Shown here: positions 45,503 to 54,284 of the stretch, one piece after another
Layout of the letters: every line of letters starts with the position of its first letter
How positions within the stretch are numbered: position 1 is the stretch's first letter
Source: Lactobacillus sp. MRS-253-APC-2B
GTDB taxonomy: Bacteria > Bacillota > Bacilli > Lactobacillales > Lactobacillaceae
Direction: 5' to 3'
Length of the DNA: 64,000 nucleotides
Assembly (NCBI RefSeq): GCF_012843675.1
Contig: NZ_JABAFO010000007.1
Coordinates: forward strand, 24,993 to 88,992
Translations under genes and position numbers: made by a program
The notes under the pieces: model-generated
What the model saw: the letters and a program-made list of their open reading frames with translations, nothing else
Database searches by the model: none
Told to the model about the DNA's origin: nothing

Positions 45503-47647
45503 TTATTTTGCCTTGTAGCGAACCTGCAAGGCGGCTCCCTCTTTAAGGGTCGTGTTGGCCTTAATGCTTTGTGAGATCGCATAGCCGCCACCAGTTGACT
45601 TCAACTTTAAGCCCATTAATTGTGCAAAACGACTAACATCGGCCTGAGACCAGCCAGAGATGTCTGGCATCGTAACTTGACCACCTGTAAGCAAGAAGAC
45701 GCGCTCATTGATAATCACACTGCTCCCCTGCTTGGCCGATTGTTCCTTAACCTTTTTACCATTTCCCAAGACGACAACGTTCAGCTTTTTATTCTGCAGC
45801 TTTTTTTGTGCCGCTGTAGTACTCATCCCAACAACGTTTGGCAGCTTGACGACGCCTTGCTGCTTGGAATCCTTGGCAGCGGCTCGTTCCAAAAGCTGCT
45901 TGGTAACTGGATTGACCACATCAGCCATGTACTGTTCTGCCGCTTTGGTAATGTTTTGCGGCTGTTTCATCGTAATATAGACGATATATTTAGGGTTCTT
46001 AGCCGGTGCCATACCTACAAATGAGTACAGATAGTTCGTACTCCCCGTCTCATAACCATGCGAGCTCCCGATCTGGGCCGTCCCCGTCTTACCGGCGATC
46101 CGGTAGCCACTGATCTTGTACACCTGGCCGGTCCCATTTTTATTGTAGATGACGCCTTGCATATAGTGCCGAACCTTCTTAGCCGTTGCCTTGCTGATTG
46201 GCTGACCAACCGTTTTGGGCTTGGTCTTTTCAATCGTCTTGCCATCGCTGGCTACGATTTTTTTAATAAAGTACGGCTTAACCATCTTGCCGTTGTTGGC
46301 AACCGCTGAGAAGGCCTGCATCATTTGCATTACATTAACGGTGATTCCCTGACCAAATGCCGTGTTGGCTTGTTCCAAAGTTCCCTTATAGCTCGTATAG
46401 CCCTTGGATTCACCACTCATGCCATAGACACCAACGTTTTTCAGCAGGCCAAACTTCTCAATATATTTTTTCCAGGTAGCTGATCCCATATCCTGTTCGA
46501 TATGAGCAAAGGCAACGTTACTAGAGCGATAGAACCCTTCCTTATATGTAATATTGCCCCAACCAGCCGTATTCCAATCAGTGATCTTGCCACCGCCAAG
46601 CTCCCAGGTTCCTGATTTGTAGACCGCCTCAGGATTGAAGTTGCCTGAGTCAATAGCAGCTGCCAGTGCCAGCACCTTCATCGTCGATCCCGGTTCATAA
46701 GTATCCTGTACCAGAGCGTTTCGCCAGACTGGAGTTGATGAGTTGACATTGGGCCGCTGCGTTGCTGCCAGAATTTTTCCGGTCTTGGCTTCCATGACCA
46801 CAGCCGTCATCGAGCTGGCCTGGGTTTCTTTTTCAACCTTGGTGATCAGCGTCTCAAGCTGTCGCTGGGTCCGATTGTCTAAAGTCGTGTAGATGTCGGC
46901 ACCATCCTTGGCCGGCTTGCCCTTGACCTGGCTGTCGGCTAACTGATAGCCATAGACGTCTTGTTTGATTTCTTTTAAGCCGTTCGTCCCGGTTAGATTC
47001 TTATTAAAATAGCTTTCCAGTCCCAGCCGACCAACCAGCTTGGACTGACCGGTCTTGGCATTGGTCTTGGCCGTTGCCAGACCTATCAGCTGGCTGGCAA
47101 ACTCGCCGGCTGGATACTGACGAGCAGGCGTTGAGGTGAACTCTAATCCGGTGACGTGCTGAGCCTTGATCTTTTGCATCGTGCTGACTGAGATGCTGCT
47201 GCCAGCCGTACCAAATTCAACTTGATAGACGTTTTTGCGCTTTGGCGACATGATTGATAAGGCCTTTTTCTCAGTAATATCCAAATATTTGGCCAGCACC
47301 TTGGCCGCTTTTTTCTTATTGGTAACGTAATTGGGCTTACCCTTGGCGGTCAGGCTTTGATGACTTAGGATTGCCGTAACGGTATAGGTCTTGGTATCTT
47401 GAGCCAACGCATTCCCTTGCGAGTCATAGATCGTACCACGCTTGGCTTCAATAATTCGTTTGGACGTGTACATGCGGCTGGCCATCGTCTGTAAATTACG
47501 ATTCTGAACGTCCTTAGTTGATGCAATGACAAAAAAACGAACGACAAACAGAACAAAAATAAGGAAAAACGTTGCGAATAAGGCAATACCGAATGCTTTT
47601 CGATTTTTTTGATTCTTTCCAATCGTTCGTTGTTGTTGTTTCTTCAT
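45503..47647 (-). CDS. Division penicillin-binding protein with two PASTA domains (PBP2x/FtsI type)
   Basis: A 714-residue class B transpeptidase that cross-links septal peptidoglycan with FtsW. One N-terminal membrane segment (FGIALFATFFLIFVLFVVRFF) is followed by the dimerisation domain. The transpeptidase domain has GSTMK (near residue 320), SSN (near 378) and KTG in AGKTGTAQIG (near 516). Two PASTA modules complete it (PNVVGMSTTAAQKKL, then PDISGWSQADVSRF). It begins where ftsL ends. Either pbp2x or pbpB is a suitable name. Confidence 0.93.
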   Translation of the reverse strand: MKKQQQRTIGKNQKNRKAFGIALFATFFLIFVLFVVRFFVIASTKDVQNRNLQTMASRMYTSKRIIEAKRGTIYDSQGNALAQDTKTYTVTAILSHQSLTAKGKPNYVTNKKKAAKVLAKYLDITEKKALSIMSPKRKNVYQVEFGTAGSSISVSTMQKIKAQHVTGLEFTSTPARQYPAGEFASQLIGLATAKTNAKTGQSKLVGRLGLESYFNKNLTGTNGLKEIKQDVYGYQLADSQVKGKPAKDGADIYTTLDNRTQRQLETLITKVEKETQASSMTAVVMEAKTGKILAATQRPNVNSSTPVWRNALVQDTYEPGSTMKVLALAAAIDSGNFNPEAVYKSGTWELGGGKITDWNTAGWGNITYKEGFYRSSNVAFAHIEQDMGSATWKKYIEKFGLLKNVGVYGMSGESKGYTSYKGTLEQANTAFGQGITVNVMQMMQAFSAVANNGKMVKPYFIKKIVASDGKTIEKTKPKTVGQPISKATAKKVRHYMQGVIYNKNGTGQVYKISGYRIAGKTGTAQIGSSHGYETGSTNYLYSFVGMAPAKNPKYIVYITMKQPQNITKAAEQYMADVVNPVTKQLLERAAAKDSKQQGVVKLPNVVGMSTTAAQKKLQNKKLNVVVLGNGKKVKEQSAKQGSSVIINERVFLLTGGQVTMPDISGWSQADVSRFAQLMGLKLKSTGGGYAISQSIKANTTLKEGAALQVRYKAK

Positions 47648-48018
47648 TACTTGTTAACGTTCCTTACGCTTGAATTTGCATCCGTGAGACCATATTTTTG
47701 CGCGATCTGGTCTAATCGCGATTGGCTGGTCAGCGTGGTAACTTCCTGCTGATCACTGACGTTCTGCTGTTTGACGTTGGCTACCTGCGTTTGCAGATTT
47801 TGCAGACGGTGCTGTTGATTAACGACTGACAGCTGCGTCGTTACGACCATAATCATCATTGAAAAAACGACTAGCGCACCAACGATCATCAGGGTCTTTT
47901 CAAAGGCCGAGAACGGCAAGCGCTGCTGATGTGACTTTACTTGTGGCGTCGGCTGATTAGGGCGCGGCGTCAATTGAGGCGTTGGTTGATTTAATTTTCT
48001 TGCCGCATTTGAGGCCAT
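47647..48018 (-). CDS. ftsL: Cell-division protein FtsL
   Basis: A 123-residue bitopic protein: cytoplasmic Pro/Gln-rich start, one membrane helix (TLMIVGALVVFSMMIMVVTT) and an extracellular coiled coil with leucine-type heptads (VNQQHRLQNLQTQVANVKQQ). It forms a complex with DivIB and DivIC. ATG 48018 is chosen, nine or more bases after AAGGAATG; the GTG three codons before overlaps that site. Position between rsmH and the PBP is diagnostic. Confidence 0.88.
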   Translation of the reverse strand: MASNAARKLNQPTPQLTPRPNQPTPQVKSHQQRLPFSAFEKTLMIVGALVVFSMMIMVVTTQLSVVNQQHRLQNLQTQVANVKQQNVSDQQEVTTLTSQSRLDQIAQKYGLTDANSSVRNVNK

Positions 48019-48042
48019 ATAAAACACATTCCTTACTGATTT

Positions 48043-48987
48043 CTACTTGACTTTTTCAATAATTCGCAGCTTTGCACTGTGCGAGCGATGATTGTCGCGC
48101 AGTTCTGCATTGCTTGGCAAAATTGGCTTTTTGTTTACCAATTTAAAATTAGGCTCCATGTCCGGTGGAACCACAGGCAAACCGGGTGGCAGTTCCGGCA
48201 ATGATGCCTGTTCTTTAAACATCGTCTTGACCAGTCGATCCTCTAGTGACTGAAAAGTAATCACACTGATCCGACCGCCAACGTTAAGCATCTCAAATGC
48301 TTGCTCCAAGGAATCTTCCAAGGCACCCAGCTCATCGTTGACTGCAATGCGAATTGCCTGAAAGCTTTTTTTGGCTGGATGGCCGCCATGCCGACGAGCA
48401 GCCGCCGGAATCGCACTTTTAACAACCTCAGCCAGCTCAAGCGTTGTCTTGATCGGTGCTTGTTGGCGCTGACGCTCGATAGCACGGGCAATTTGTTTGG
48501 CAAATTTTTCTTCGCCATAGCGATGCAGGATCTTGACCAGACGCTCATATGGCCATTCATTGACAACTTCCATCGCGGAAAGCGCCTGGCTCTGATCCAT
48601 TCGCATATCCAGCAATGCATCGTGCTGATAGCTAAAGCCTCGCTTGGCATCATCAAACTGGGGTGAAGAAACGCCCAAGTCATAGACAATCCCATCAAAG
48701 CTCGTTACGCCTTGAGCATTCAATGCCAATTTAAGATGACGAAAATTATCCTTAATAAAGGTTTCTCGGCCAGCTTTTAAATAAGGTGCCAAATGCTCTT
48801 GGTTATAGTCAATCGCAGTCTGATCCTGGTCAAAAGAATACAGATGCCCCGTCGTTAGCTGTTTTAAAATTGCCTCACTGTGACCGCCACCACCAAGCGT
48901 TGCATCAACGTAGACGCCGGCTGGCTTAACATTCAAGCCGGCAACCGCTTCGTTGAGCAGCACCGTTACATGGTTGAATTCAGTCAT
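48043..48987 (-). CDS. rsmH: 16S rRNA (cytosine-1402-N4)-methyltransferase
   Basis: A 314-residue methyltransferase (MraW) acting on C1402 of 16S r[16 protein letters not shown] opens it, the SAM site is [15 protein letters not shown] (near residues 27-41), [14 protein letters not shown] is near 99, and [20 protein letters not shown] near 198. AAAGGAGGTATATTA precedes the ATG. It is the second gene of the division cluster. Confidence 0.96.
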   Translation of the reverse strand: MTEFNHVTVLLNEAVAGLNVKPAGVYVDATLGGGGHSEAILKQLTTGHLYSFDQDQTAIDYNQEHLAPYLKAGRETFIKDNFRHLKLALNAQGVTSFDGIVYDLGVSSPQFDDAKRGFSYQHDALLDMRMDQSQALSAMEVVNEWPYERLVKILHRYGEEKFAKQIARAIERQRQQAPIKTTLELAEVVKSAIPAAARRHGGHPAKKSFQAIRIAVNDELGALEDSLEQAFEMLNVGGRISVITFQSLEDRLVKTMFKEQASLPELPPGLPVVPPDMEPNFKLVNKKPILPSNAELRDNHRSHSAKLRIIEKVK

Positions 48988-49010
48988 TAATATACCTCCT
49001 TTCCGACAAG

Positions 49011-49439
49011 CTACAGATCGAAGTCAAGATCTTCGGCAAGCTGGTCAAAATCGGCAGCTGTATCGTCCATATACTGTTGCCAGCGTTCTTTGTCCCAGAT
49101 TTCCAAATGTTCCGATACTCCAACGATCGTGCACTGTTTATTTAAAGCAGCATGCTGTCGCAGTGCTATTGGCAAATTGATCCGTCCTTGCTTATCGAAC
49201 TGGCATTCGGTCGCCGCAGCATACAAAAAACGCACGAAGGCTCGTGCATTGCGTTTCGTCATTGACAACGACTTTAATTTTGTTTCCAATTCATGCCAGA
49301 CACTGAGCGGATAGCCAGTCAGGCAGCCATCCAGGCCACGTGTAACGACAAAGCCTTCACCCAGCTGCGAACGAAATTTTGCGGGGATGATCAGACGACC
49401 TTTATCGTCAATCGTATGTTCATATTCACCCATGAACAT
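49011..49439 (-). CDS. mraZ: Transcriptional regulator MraZ
   Basis: A 142-residue DNA-binding protein with two SpoVT-AbrB-like halves. The first starts [21 protein letters not shown] and the second contains [18 protein letters not shown]. It forms rings that bind direct repeats upstream of the division operon and usually represses it. ATG 49439 follows AGGGGGGATT; the frame runs 40 codons further upstream through the promoter and MraZ box. First gene of the cluster. Confidence 0.95.
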   Translation of the reverse strand: MFMGEYEHTIDDKGRLIIPAKFRSQLGEGFVVTRGLDGCLTGYPLSVWHELETKLKSLSMTKRNARAFVRFLYAAATECQFDKQGRINLPIALRQHAALNKQCTIVGVSEHLEIWDKERWQQYMDDTAADFDQLAEDLDFDL

Positions 49440-49473
49440 ACCAATCCCCCCTTTTGGACCAATGTTACAGATA

Positions 49474-49503
49474 CAGTCTACCACAATCCCCCACCACTCA
49501 CCA
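49474..49503 (-). promoter_or_regulatory. MraZ box: three 10-bp-phased repeats
   Basis: The minus strand reads TGGTG-AGTGG, TGGGG-GATTG, TGGTA-GACTG: three TGGKN units exactly ten bases apart, about 35-65 bases before the mraZ start. This matches the known MraZ operator layout (TGGGN repeats with 5-base spacers), supporting autoregulation of the division cluster. Confidence 0.82.
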
Positions 49504-49528
49504 TGGATTTTAATAATTTTGTACAACC

Positions 49529-49565
49529 TAAAAAGCCGCTGTCTCTTGGATGGAGACAACGGCTC
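49529..49565 (-). terminator. Terminator between the DUF3397-like gene and mraZ
   Basis: On the minus strand GCCGTTGTCTC pairs with GAGACAGCGGC around CATCCAA, followed by TTTTTAGG. It isolates the division cluster from upstream reading. Confidence 0.85.
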
Positions 49566-49591
49566 GATTTAAGTGATTCCTTGACGATTTT

Positions 49592-49930
49592 CTAAACAAC
49601 CGGCAGATACGATCCGGTCAAAGAAACCAAAAAGGCAGCGATTGAAATAACCAGCGTTACTCGCCAAAAGGCTGGCCAATACTGACGATAGATAAACTGA
49701 TGAGCGGCCGTCAGCTGCAAAATAATCAAAGCAATTCCCGCAATCATCCAGACAATCAAAACATAACAATACCAATAAAAACCCAAGTTCCAAAAACTGA
49801 GGATCATTAAAAGCACCGCCCACAACCAGGCAGCCCTTTTATGCGGCAGCTTGAACAGCCTAATCGTCAGCTGTTCCAACAGTCCATATCCGATCAAGAT
49901 TATGAACTCCATGATCAATTGTCGTACCAT
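49592..49930 (-). CDS. Small polytopic membrane protein, DUF3397-like
   Basis: A 112-residue protein with four hydrophobic segments (for example WLWAVLLMILSFWNLGFYW and LIVWMIAGIALIILQL). Such proteins, grouped as DUF3397, often lie just before mraZ in Lactobacillales. I assign the family mainly from size, topology and position. The function is unknown. It is divergent from the DUF4044 gene. Confidence 0.7.
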   Translation of the reverse strand: MVRQLIMEFIILIGYGLLEQLTIRLFKLPHKRAAWLWAVLLMILSFWNLGFYWYCYVLIVWMIAGIALIILQLTAAHQFIYRQYWPAFWRVTLVISIAAFLVSLTGSYLPVV

Positions 49931-49989
49931 TCAAAACTGCCTCCGATAAAATTAGTTAAGTTTAATTCTAACACAGATCAACACCAAAT

Positions 49990-50018
49990 TTGAATTTGCG
50001 TGATAAGATGTGTAAACT
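49990..50018 (+). promoter_or_regulatory. Promoter of the DUF4044 gene
   Basis: TTGAAT (-35, 49990-49995), 17 bases, TAAACT (-10, 50013-50018), about 35 bases before the start codon. Confidence 0.6.
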
Positions 50019-50053
50019 GAAAAGGATAAATTGAAAGGCGGGATAAAATACCG

Positions 50054-50170
50054 ATGCAACGCAAGAAAAAGACCCGATTCCAAAAAATCACTATGGTTGC
50101 CGTTTGGCTAATGCTGATCGCAATGCTGGGTTCTCTGATTCTAGGGGCCGTTGCCTCACTTGGCTTCTAA
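50054..50170 (+). CDS. 38-residue DUF4044-type membrane protein
   Basis: A very short gene: MQRKKKTRFQKITMVAVW begins it, then one membrane segment (LMLIAMLGSLILGAVASL) and GF. The basic N-terminus with QKITMV and a single helix fits the DUF4044 family of Lactobacillales. A purine-rich AAAGGCGGG lies upstream, and it has its own promoter and terminator on the strand opposite to its neighbours. The function is unknown. Confidence 0.78.
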   Translation: MQRKKKTRFQKITMVAVWLMLIAMLGSLILGAVASLGF

Positions 50171-50213
50171 GCTTAGTCATCATAGACTTAACATAGAAAT
50201 CTTTAAATAGGCA

Positions 50214-50255
50214 CAAAAAAAAGAGGCTCGACATCAACGTCGAGGCCTCTTTTTT
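50214..50255. terminator. Bidirectional terminator between DUF4044 and ftsK
   Basis: CTCGAC/GTCGAG extended by AAAAGAGG/CCTCTTTT with one bulged G, and T-runs on both strands. It lies between convergent genes. Confidence 0.9.
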
Positions 50256-52632
50256 ATTGAATTGGCTGATCCGACTTTTTATAAACCTCACGTGGCTTAG
50301 AACCATTGGCCGGGCCGATATAGCCCCGCTGCTCCATGTCATCAATGATGCGGGCCGCCCGATTATAGCCAATCCGGAAACGTCTTTGAATCAATGACGT
50401 TGAGGCTTTTTGCTCACGAGCCACAAATTCGAGTGCCTCGCCAAACAGCTCGTCTTCATCGGCTGTTTGTTCTTCTTCTTGAATTTCGGCATCACTAACC
50501 ATCATTTGATCATCATATTCAGCCGGCCGCTCATTTTTAATGAAATCAACGACTGACTCAACGTCATGATCCGAGATGAAAGCTCCTTGAATTCGAATCG
50601 GCTTGTTTTGATCGATTGGTTCAAACAGCATGTCACCGCGTCCAAGCAGTTTTTCAGCCCCATTGGTATCGATAATCGTTCGTGAGTCAACCCCGCTGGA
50701 AACGGCAAAGGCAATTCGTGAAGGAACGTTGGCCTTGATCAGACCGGTAATGACGTCAACGCTGGGCCGCTGCGTTGCCAGAATCATATGGATCCCAGCT
50801 GCTCGCCCCATCTGTGCGATTCGGACGATGGCATCTTCTACATCTTTGGAAACAGTCATCATCAAGTCAGCCAGCTCATCAACGATTACCAAAATCAAGG
50901 GCATCGTTGGCTGCTGCTCGTTGGGATCGGAATGCTGCTGATTTTCTTTTTCAACCAGCCGATTATACCCATCCAGGTTACGGACGCCCAATGTTGCAAA
51001 TAATTCATAGCGGCGCTCCATCTCAGCGACAACCTTGCCCAGCGCACGCGCCGCTTTTTTTGGTTCAGATACGACTGGACTGAGCAGGTGTGGAATGCCA
51101 TTATAAACGCTCAACTCAACTTTTTTAGGATCGATCATCAGCATCTTGACCTGGCTCGGTTTAGCCTTCAGTAAAATACTGGTAATGATCACGTTGATGG
51201 CCACCGACTTCCCACTCCCAGTAGCACCGGCAATCAAAAGATGCGGCATTTTCGTAAGGTCTGCTGTCATAACCTGACCAGTAACCGTACGACCAAGCGG
51301 CACGTCAAGCGGTCGATCATCATGCGGTGCAGCTTCAATCATGTCACGAAAACCCACTGTAGCAATCTGCTGGTTGGGCACCTCGATTCCAATCAAAGAC
51401 TTGCCAGGGATCGGTGCCTCAATTCGAATGTCCTTGGCTGCCAGGGCCAGGGCCAGGTCATCGGCCAGATTTGTGATGCGACTGACTTTAACTCCGACTG
51501 CCGGACGCAACTCATATTTAGTTACGGACGGGCCGAGGTTCACATTTTCAACCGTCGCCTCAACGCCGAATGATTTCAGCGTATCCTGCAGCTTTTGCGT
51601 ATTTGACTTGATTGAGTCAAGATCTGCGCTTTGATCAGTTGGCTTTACCTTGCTCAAGAGATCAAGCGGCGGGAACTGATAGTCTTGATCCTCTTTGGCA
51701 TCCGCATTGTTCAACGTCAGTTCGACATCGACTGGCGGCTTGGCATCAGTTGACCTTGATCGCTCATTTTCACTGGCTACTGTAATCCGTGGCTCAGCGA
51801 TATCAGATCCATGCTCAGCATTTTGCTCAGTGCGTGACCGACCAAGCTCAAATTCTGGCAGTGCTCGCGCTTGGCGATGTTCAGCAATCGGCTCTGGCAA
51901 ATCTTTTTCAATCATTGCCTTCCCTGGTATGTTGGCATGCTGCTCTTTTGGATGTTTCTGGCGTTCTTTTTGATGCTGGGCCTGACGCTTTTGGCGATCA
52001 TCATTTAATTGATGCAGCCGTTCTTTCAGCTGACTCAGTGCTTGACCAATTGCCAGCCGCAGCTTTTGGACCGGTAGATTAAAAAAGATCACGAATCCTA
52101 CAATCATCAATAAAACAGCCGCTGCCTTGGTTCCAGTGCTGCCCAGCAAATAGCCGCTGGCAGAATATAATGCCGCACCCAGCATCCCACCACCAATCGG
52201 CATACTGGAATCATCGTTTAAAACGGCTTCAGTCAAGCTGCTCAACGTTTGATTCCAAAAGTCGCTGTGCCGTCCCAGCTGATCGAACATCTGCGCGTGC
52301 AGCATCAGCAACAGCCCCAGATAAAAAATCATCGTTCCCCAGATCCAGCGCTTTTTAAAATGCGGCCATTGGGCATAAATCGTCAGTCCCAGACTATATA
52401 AAATCACGATTACCATCAGCAGCGGATAGCTTTGACCAACTAAGATTTTAAAGACATCCTGCACACCGGTTCCTAAAATTCCCAGCTTAAACAGGCCGGT
52501 CAGCGTCAATAAAATGATAGCCAGACCGCTCAGACTGCGAATGGCTCGCTCGTCTCGTGCTGGCTTTTTGGTACGCCGCTTGGCAGCCGTTTTGTTGGAA
52601 CGACGCCGTGTCACAGTTTTTTTGCGAGCCAT
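50254..52632 (-). CDS. ftsK: DNA translocase FtsK/SpoIIIE
   Basis: A 792-residue septal DNA pump that clears chromosomes from the division plane. An N-terminal basic tail leads to four membrane helices (to about residue 190). A charged Gln/Glu/Arg linker runs to about 300. The motor domain has Walker A GATGSGKSVAIN (near 465) and MLMIDPKKVELSVYN, ending in the winged-helix gamma domain (ASTSLIQRRFRIGYNRAARI) that reads KOPS-like sites. GGAGGATTTGC precedes the ATG. Confidence 0.95.
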   Translation of the reverse strand: MARKKTVTRRRSNKTAAKRRTKKPARDERAIRSLSGLAIILLTLTGLFKLGILGTGVQDVFKILVGQSYPLLMVIVILYSLGLTIYAQWPHFKKRWIWGTMIFYLGLLLMLHAQMFDQLGRHSDFWNQTLSSLTEAVLNDDSSMPIGGGMLGAALYSASGYLLGSTGTKAAAVLLMIVGFVIFFNLPVQKLRLAIGQALSQLKERLHQLNDDRQKRQAQHQKERQKHPKEQHANIPGKAMIEKDLPEPIAEHRQARALPEFELGRSRTEQNAEHGSDIAEPRITVASENERSRSTDAKPPVDVELTLNNADAKEDQDYQFPPLDLLSKVKPTDQSADLDSIKSNTQKLQDTLKSFGVEATVENVNLGPSVTKYELRPAVGVKVSRITNLADDLALALAAKDIRIEAPIPGKSLIGIEVPNQQIATVGFRDMIEAAPHDDRPLDVPLGRTVTGQVMTADLTKMPHLLIAGATGSGKSVAINVIITSILLKAKPSQVKMLMIDPKKVELSVYNGIPHLLSPVVSEPKKAARALGKVVAEMERRYELFATLGVRNLDGYNRLVEKENQQHSDPNEQQPTMPLILVIVDELADLMMTVSKDVEDAIVRIAQMGRAAGIHMILATQRPSVDVITGLIKANVPSRIAFAVSSGVDSRTIIDTNGAEKLLGRGDMLFEPIDQNKPIRIQGAFISDHDVESVVDFIKNERPAEYDDQMMVSDAEIQEEEQTADEDELFGEALEFVAREQKASTSLIQRRFRIGYNRAARIIDDMEQRGYIGPANGSKPREVYKKSDQPIQ

Positions 52633-52654
52633 GCAAATCCTCCTTTATCCCTGA

Positions 52655-53164
52655 TTATTTCAGCTTATCGTCTGAATAGCGATGTACACGCGCCAGTTTC
52701 GGAAATCCTTGTTGACGCAGCGCCTCATAAATAACGATTGCCGCACTGTTGGAAAGATTAAGCGCGCGAATGTTATTGTCATCTTGTGGAATCCGAATAC
52801 AGTTTTGCGGATAGCGCCGCATAAACGGTTCCGGCAGCCCTGTCGTTTCCTTGCCAAACAAAAAGTAATGGTCGCCTGGCAAACGATAGTCAACTTCAGT
52901 ATAGTCGCGTTCGGCAAACTTAGAAACCAGATACAATCGATCAAGATCTTCAATTGTTTCCATAAAGCTGGGCAGATCATCATGATAGACCACTTTAACC
53001 TTGTCCCAATAATCCAAACCAGCCCGTTTCATATGTTTGTCGTCCGTTGAAAAACCAAGGGGCTTGACCAAATGCAGGATCGTATCGGTGCCGGCACAGG
53101 TTCTGGCAATATTGCCGGTGTTAGCAGGAAACAAGGGTTCAAACAGTACAATGTGATTAGTCAT
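52655..53164 (-). CDS. trmL: tRNA (cytidine/uridine-34-2'-O)-methyltransferase TrmL
   Basis: A 169-residue SPOUT-knot methyltransferase for the wobble base of tRNA-Leu species. It begins MTNHIVLFEPLFPANTGNI. The knot motifs are LFGKETTGLPE (near residue 101) and IRIPQDDNNIRALNLSNSAA. ATG 53164 follows AGGAGAGTGA; the GTG two codons upstream lies in that site. Its leader holds a hairpin attenuator with its own promoter. Confidence 0.93.
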   Translation of the reverse strand: MTNHIVLFEPLFPANTGNIARTCAGTDTILHLVKPLGFSTDDKHMKRAGLDYWDKVKVVYHDDLPSFMETIEDLDRLYLVSKFAERDYTEVDYRLPGDHYFLFGKETTGLPEPFMRRYPQNCIRIPQDDNNIRALNLSNSAAIVIYEALRQQGFPKLARVHRYSDDKLK

Positions 53165-53295
53165 ATTCACTCTCCTAAAAAAGGCAATAAAAAAAGCAGG
53201 GTCTCGGTGTGGGCACGGCGAAACGCTGCTTTAATGAAGTACTCTTTGACCAATGCCAACGACGCAAATCGATGTCCTCGGCCAAACGATTTCTA
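53165..53295 (-). promoter_or_regulatory. Structured trmL leader with attenuator, class unknown
   Basis: From a predicted start near 53295 the RNA contains a long-range stem, TTTGGCC with GGTCAAA (about 53246-53287). Between the arms lies a C/G-rich interior. The terminator at 53189-53232 comes next and then the trmL ribosome site. The layout is that of a riboswitch or attenuator, or of a short stand-alone RNA. I match it to no known class. Confidence 0.5.
53189..53232 (-). terminator. Terminator inside the trmL leader
   Basis: On the minus strand AAAGCAG-GTTTCG pairs with CGAGAC-CTGCTTT (one C-C mismatch), and TTTTTTT follows. It lies about 25 bases before the trmL start. Confidence 0.82.
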
Positions 53296-53301
53296 TAAAA
53301 C

Positions 53302-53330
53302 AATATACTCCCATCACTTAAAAAAAACAA
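53302..53330 (-). promoter_or_regulatory. Promoter before the trmL leader
   Basis: TTGTTT (-35, 53325-53330), 17 bases, TATATT (-10, 53302-53307) on the minus strand, between the rlmA-like stop and the leader. Confidence 0.55.
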
Positions 53331-53338
53331 TAAAATAA

Positions 53339-54190
53339 TCAAACTTTTTTACCGATCAGTAAGCTGACGTCAACCGTAACTTGTTTTAATGACGATAAAT
53401 CGCTTTCATTCAATTTTTTGGCATTGCGTCCCCAATGCAGCGGCGACATCTCTACTAAATCCCCTTGCAGTCCTGCCGGAATTTCAAACTGATATTGAAT
53501 CGGTATAATGCGAGCATCTTTATAATGCTGCTTGAAGCGCTCGACAACCGGCGTATTGTCATAAGCGGCATGCTGGTCGTTAAGCTCATACAAAAGATGC
53601 CGCAGCTCAATCAGATAGTTGGCATTAGGAATAATCTTTAAGAGCTGACCACCAGGCTTGAGAATGCGATCAAACTCCCGGTAATCGGATGGTGAAAAAA
53701 GCTCCATCACCTGATCAAACGATTCATCAGCAAATGGTAGGCGTCTAAGATCCGCTACACAAAAGAACAGATCGCCCGAAAGCTGCGTAGCCAGTTGGAT
53801 GCCGGCCTTAGAAATATCAAAACCAATTGCGGCATCCTGCTGTCCACGTAAATCTCCCAATTGAGCCAGTGGCGTTCCTTCACCCGTGCCAACATCCAAA
53901 ATCGTCTGTGATTCATCTGGCAGCTCGGCATTGATCTGTTCAAGCATTGGCAGGAATAGCCCCGCATTAAGCATACGGCGTCTTGACTCAAACATCGTCC
54001 GATCATAGTCGGTACCATTGCCGTTATTTAAAAAATAAAGGTAGCCATGCTTGTTGAAGTCAATCGCATGTCCCTGCTCACAGACCAGACTGTTTTCAAA
54101 AACGCCTTTGATCGGCGCCTGGCAGATCGAACAGCGAAACAGCTGCCGATGAGCGTTGACCCATTGCCTTTTGATTGCTACTTTTTTCAT
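53339..54190 (-). CDS. 23S rRNA (guanine-745/748-N1)-methyltransferase, RlmA family
   Basis: A 283-residue methyltransferase. The N-terminal zinc finger (CSICQAPI, then CEQGHAID; ligands CxxC...CxxxH) marks the RlmA family, in which Gram-positive members act on G748 and Gram-negative on G745. The SAM-binding core is ILDVGTGEGTPLAQL near residue 95. ATG 54190 follows AAGGGAG; the frame extends eight codons further. It is separated from trmL by the latter's promoter. Confidence 0.87.
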   Translation of the reverse strand: MKKVAIKRQWVNAHRQLFRCSICQAPIKGVFENSLVCEQGHAIDFNKHGYLYFLNNGNGTDYDRTMFESRRRMLNAGLFLPMLEQINAELPDESQTILDVGTGEGTPLAQLGDLRGQQDAAIGFDISKAGIQLATQLSGDLFFCVADLRRLPFADESFDQVMELFSPSDYREFDRILKPGGQLLKIIPNANYLIELRHLLYELNDQHAAYDNTPVVERFKQHYKDARIIPIQYQFEIPAGLQGDLVEMSPLHWGRNAKKLNESDLSSLKQVTVDVSLLIGKKV

Positions 54191-54284
54191 ATTTGCTCCC
54201 TTCGATTTGCTCATGATTTCTCAATCCTAAGCGTACAGTTTCTGCTATTATATAAGTGTATATTTTTTTAAGGAGGGCTTCGTT

